6,978 nucleotides of DNA from assembly GCA_018650745.1 (NCBI GenBank), contig JABIFK010000570.1, positions 1 through 6,978 of the forward strand, written 5' to 3'. A program made the position numbers and the translations under genes. Position 1 is the first letter of the stretch. Each line of letters begins with the position of its first letter. Source of the DNA: Candidatus Latescibacterota bacterium. Its GTDB lineage: Bacteria; Latescibacterota; UBA2968. The notes beneath the pieces were generated by a model. It was not told the origin of the DNA and ran no database searches. It worked only from the letters and a program-made list of their open reading frames with translations. This document shows, in pieces, positions 5,403 to 6,978 of the stretch.

Positions 5403-5837
5403 ATGATCAGTATGAAAGCAGCAATTTTAGCAGGCACCATAGTTGTAGGCGCAGCCGGAATAATCGCCTATGCATCGGGTGTATGTTGCACAACAGAAAC
5501 AACAGATACAGCACAAAGCACCATGACACAAACCATCCTCACATCGGGTGGTGGTCAATCGTGTTGCGCAGATGAAACGGGAGCCAAAAAGACAGTGGCT
5601 CAAAATGCAGTTTTCAAACCTACCGTTCAGGCAGCAGCACTATCAGGTGGCACATGCCCCGCAACAGCCAAACAAACGGCAGATGCAGCACCTGCCTCTT
5701 GTGATGCAAAAACAACTGTAAAAACAGCCAGCCTAAGCCGTGCTGAGAAATCTTGCTGCGCAACGGATGGGGCGAAAAAGACCTCTTCCAAAACAACGCT
5801 TGCAGGCGTTGTGCCGACAACCACATCAACAAACTGA
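5403..5837 (+). CDS. Small exported cysteine-rich protein with repeated Cys-Cys motifs, 144 residues, unknown function
   Basis: Not recognised. Residues 1-24 form a Sec signal peptide: K5, a hydrophobic stretch 6-21, and an AYA signal-peptidase I site (cut after A24). No lipobox is present, since the residue before C28 is Val. The mature ~120 residues are low complexity, rich in Ala, Thr, Ser and Lys, without aromatic residues except F71, and contain eight cysteines: three vicinal pairs (C28-C29, C54-C55, C118-C119) plus C85 and C100. Two pairs sit in near-identical units, SCCADETGAKKT (53-64) and SCCATDGAKKT (117-127), indicating an internal duplication. Vicinal Cys pairs in a disordered exported chain suggest metal binding or redox/thiol chemistry; this is inference only. 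The gene has its own consensus promoter, a good ribosome site and a strong terminator, so it is likely well expressed. Protein-like codon phasing and the regulatory frame make it a real gene. Confidence 0.82.
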   Translation: MISMKAAILAGTIVVGAAGIIAYASGVCCTTETTDTAQSTMTQTILTSGGGQSCCADETGAKKTVAQNAVFKPTVQAAALSGGTCPATAKQTADAAPASCDAKTTVKTASLSRAEKSCCATDGAKKTSSKTTLAGVVPTTTSTN

Positions 5838-5857
5838 TCTGGTTGGATAAATAACAG

Positions 5858-5892
5858 AAAAACCGATGCCTCATTTTGGCATCGGTTTTTTT
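5858..5892 (+). terminator. Strong intrinsic terminator after the cysteine-rich gene
   Basis: AAAAACCGATGCC (5858-5870) pairs with GGCATCGGTTTTT (5878-5890) around a seven-base TCATTTT loop, and the T-run continues to 5892. The A-run on the other side means it could also stop leftward transcription, but no leftward gene faces it. Confidence 0.92.
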
Positions 5893-5903
5893 GTGCCTGC
5901 ATG

Positions 5904-5932
5904 TTGCAATTTATCATTTGAATGTGTATAAT
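5904..5932 (+). promoter_or_regulatory. Promoter of the response regulator gene
   Basis: A perfect -10 TATAAT (5927-5932) with TTGCAA (5904-5909, four of six) exactly 17 bp upstream. Expected initiation around 5939 would leave only about 20 bases of leader, almost all of it ribosome binding site. It lies between the preceding terminator and the gene, so this is an independent unit. Confidence 0.75.
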
Positions 5933-5937
5933 ACACA
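5923..5937. promoter_or_regulatory. Palindrome over the -10 box, candidate operator
   Basis: TGTGTATAATACACA has seven-base perfect inverted arms around a single central A and covers the whole -10 hexamer. A dimeric repressor bound here would block RNA polymerase. A shorter related palindrome, TGTGTACACA, occurs at 505-514 inside the hairpin upstream of tsaD. Part of the symmetry comes from the TATAAT itself, so chance remains possible. Confidence 0.5.
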
Positions 5938-5946
5938 CACATTTAG

Positions 5947-5952
5947 AGGAGG
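5947..5952 (+). promoter_or_regulatory. Shine-Dalgarno deciding a TTG start
   Basis: AGGAGG, a perfect anti-SD match, stands six bases before TTG 5959. The next residues (PKVIVIED) are the canonical beginning of a receiver domain, so TTG is the start codon; no ATG is available before the domain. Confidence 0.85.
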
Positions 5953-5958
5953 TGTATC

Positions 5959-6333
5959 TTGCCCAAAGTCATTGTCATTGAAGATCAAAAGCCCGTTCGT
6001 GACTCTATTGGTGAAATCTTAGAAATTATGGGGTGTACCCCCCACCTCGTGGGTGATGGCCAGGCAGCGCTTGACACTTTGCTAGACACTCACTTTGACC
6101 TCATTACACTCGATCTCAACATGCCTTCGCTTGATGGTCTGAGTTTGGCCGAAGCATTGTCAGCTCAACATAACCCCAATTACGATACCCCCATCATCGT
6201 GATTTCGGCTTATCTTTCTAACAACACACTAAGCAGCCTGAAGCAACTCGGTATCAAATATTGGTTGCCCAAACCTTTTGGAGCGAGTGAACTCTTGGGG
6301 CTTGTACGCAAAACACTCAATCTCAAAGAATGA
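5959..6333 (+). CDS. Single-domain response regulator (receiver, CheY-like), 124 residues
   Basis: A stand-alone phosphoacceptor receiver domain of two-component signalling, cytoplasmic, with no output domain. All catalytic positions are present: acidic pair E8-D9, phosphoacceptor D52 in LDLNMP, switch Ser S83 in VISAY, and K105 in LPKPF. The 124-residue length equals one receiver domain and the frame ends cleanly after helix 5, so this is not a truncated longer regulator. It starts with TTG behind a strong ribosome site. No histidine kinase or chemotaxis gene adjoins, so it is an orphan; CheY-like, Spo0F-like or DivK-like roles cannot be told apart. It may be self-controlled through the palindrome over its promoter, but without a DNA-binding domain it would need a partner to act there. 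Confidence 0.93.
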   Translation: MPKVIVIEDQKPVRDSIGEILEIMGCTPHLVGDGQAALDTLLDTHFDLITLDLNMPSLDGLSLAEALSAQHNPNYDTPIIVISAYLSNNTLSSLKQLGIKYWLPKPFGASELLGLVRKTLNLKE

Positions 6334-6590
6334 GTAAGAGTGGCCAAGCAAGAAACAAAAAGCACCATCTCTCGGCCCATTCCACTTGGTGCATGAAAAA
6401 TCAAATAGGTAATCGCATCAAAGTCACACCGGAATAAGTGCCAGTGCTTCAATTACAAAGCCCTTCGGACTGAAGTTCAAAACCAAGCCATACATTATCG
6501 TTTTTTTAACAATCTCTATAAGAACGGGACACAGAGGCTCAATGTAGAAACCACTCACGTTCTTAAGAACTGAATCAAGAGACTTTTTTA
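6334..6590. other. 257-bp spacer between response regulator and ligA
   Basis: No gene is called. No convincing terminator follows the regulator: the GCACCA/TGGTGC six-bp stem (6362-6392) lacks a T-run, and the T7 run at 6501-6507 lacks a stem. A weak ligA promoter may exist, with -10 TATAAG at 6517-6522 and a poor -35 upstream. The leftward strand is open for 58 codons from TTG 6600 to a stop at 6424, and a second leftward frame overlaps it and runs on into the regulator gene; together these could be a decayed gene, but there is no ribosome site and no family match. Confidence 0.5.
6519..6570 (+). repeat. Overlapping inverted repeats in the ligA leader
   Basis: GTTCTTAAGAAC (6559-6570) is a perfect 12-bp palindrome. 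Its left half, extended as CGTTCTTA (6558-6565), is also the exact reverse complement of TAAGAACG at 6519-6526. The left arm can therefore pair either locally or across 31 bases. The distal copy overlaps the weak -10 candidate. This could be a set of operator half-sites or mutually exclusive RNA stems ahead of ligA. Confidence 0.55.
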
Positions 6591-6978
6591 ATGAACCCAA
6601 ACGAACGCATACAAACGCTTGTAAAAGAACTAAACGAACACAATCATCGCTACAACGTCCTTAATGCCCCCACCATCTCCGACCGAGAATTCGATCATCT
6701 TTTACACGAACTCATCAACTTAGAAACAAAACACGCCGACCTGGTATTGCCCGACTCCCCCACCCAGCGCGTGGGATCGGATCTCTCCAAAGAATTCCCA
6801 ACAACTGTTCACGAAGTACCCATGCTCAGCTTGGACAACACCTATTCAGAAGACGAGCTGCGCGATTTCGAAGACCGAATTCGCAAAGAATTGCCCAGCG
6901 AAGACCTGCAATATGTGGCCGAGCTCAAGATTGATGGCGTGGCTCTAAGTCTCACCTATGAAAACGGCTTGCTCGTAC
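6591..6978 (+). CDS. ligA: NAD+-dependent DNA ligase LigA, N-terminal 129 residues (cut by window edge)
   Basis: Seals 3'-OH/5'-phosphate nicks during replication and repair, using NAD+ as AMP donor. Visible parts are domain Ia (about 1-60), which binds the NMN half of NAD+, and the beginning of the adenylation domain. Key residues: Y21, D31 and D35 of the domain Ia signature (ISDREFDHLLHEL), the PMLSLDN segment at 77-83, and motif I KIDG at 113-116 with K113 as the adenylated lysine. Where E. coli LigA has Tyr35 in domain Ia this protein has F34, and His23 is N22. The start at 6591 agrees with the family N-terminus; AAGAG about nine bases upstream is a modest ribosome site. The frame is open to the window end, so most of the ~670-residue protein is outside. 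Confidence 0.96.
   Translation, partial: MNPNERIQTLVKELNEHNHRYNVLNAPTISDREFDHLLHELINLETKHADLVLPDSPTQRVGSDLSKEFPTTVHEVPMLSLDNTYSEDELRDFEDRIRKELPSEDLQYVAELKIDGVALSLTYENGLLV

Noticed and set aside
5620..5938. Two minus-strand frames opposite the cysteine-rich gene and its terminator
   Set aside because: Both run through the strong terminator hairpin and are antisense to a gene with a full set of expression signals. Their sequences show no domain features.
6501..6507. T7 run considered as a terminator tail for the response regulator
   Set aside because: No GC-rich stem adjoins it; the upstream CTTC/GAAG pairing is only four bases and is more than 20 bases away.

Overview
The window is bacterial chromosome. 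It carries housekeeping genes typical of bacteria (tsaD, NAD+-dependent ligA), Shine-Dalgarno sites, one TTG start with a strong ribosome binding site, and two sigma-70/sigma-A promoters with the same -35/-10 pair (TTGACA, 17 bp, TATACT). Base composition looks moderate, close to half G+C in genes, with AT-rich intergenic stretches. A bacterial-type XPB helicase and a UbiA enzyme of the archaeal-lipid-like subgroup point to a lineage outside the classic enteric/Bacillus models (deltaproteobacterial, spirochaete, Chloroflexi or similar). I cannot assign a phylum from this sequence. No tRNA, rRNA, CRISPR array, insertion sequence or prophage gene was seen.

Layout. Leftward block (1-784): the 5' part of tsaD, cut by the window edge, and upstream of it a 63-residue zinc-ribbon protein. 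Between them lie three successive hairpins, each with a U-tract in the leftward direction. A 380-bp divergent intergenic region (785-1164) holds a perfect 12+12 bp inverted repeat and a consensus rightward promoter. Rightward block: an SLC1-family acidic amino acid transporter whose core resembles animal EAATs (1165-2622); an XPB/Rad25-type helicase (2738-4444) and, 10 bp later, a UbiA prenyltransferase (4455-5330), probably one operon; a monocistronic small exported cysteine-rich protein of unknown function with its own promoter and terminator (5403-5892); a single-domain response regulator with its own promoter and an operator-like palindrome over the -10 box (5959-6333); a 257-bp spacer; and the start of ligA (6591 to the end).

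The genes do not form one evident pathway. They look like a core-genome neighbourhood of separately controlled units: tRNA modification, transport, helicase plus membrane prenyl transfer, an unknown secreted Cys protein, signalling, and DNA ligation. The most unusual items are the EAAT-like residue pattern and long mid-protein insertion of the transporter, the small CC-repeat secreted protein, the loss of one motif Asp in the UbiA enzyme, a nine-G run just before the helicase Walker A motif, and the stacked hairpins upstream of tsaD. I found no clear new multi-gene system.
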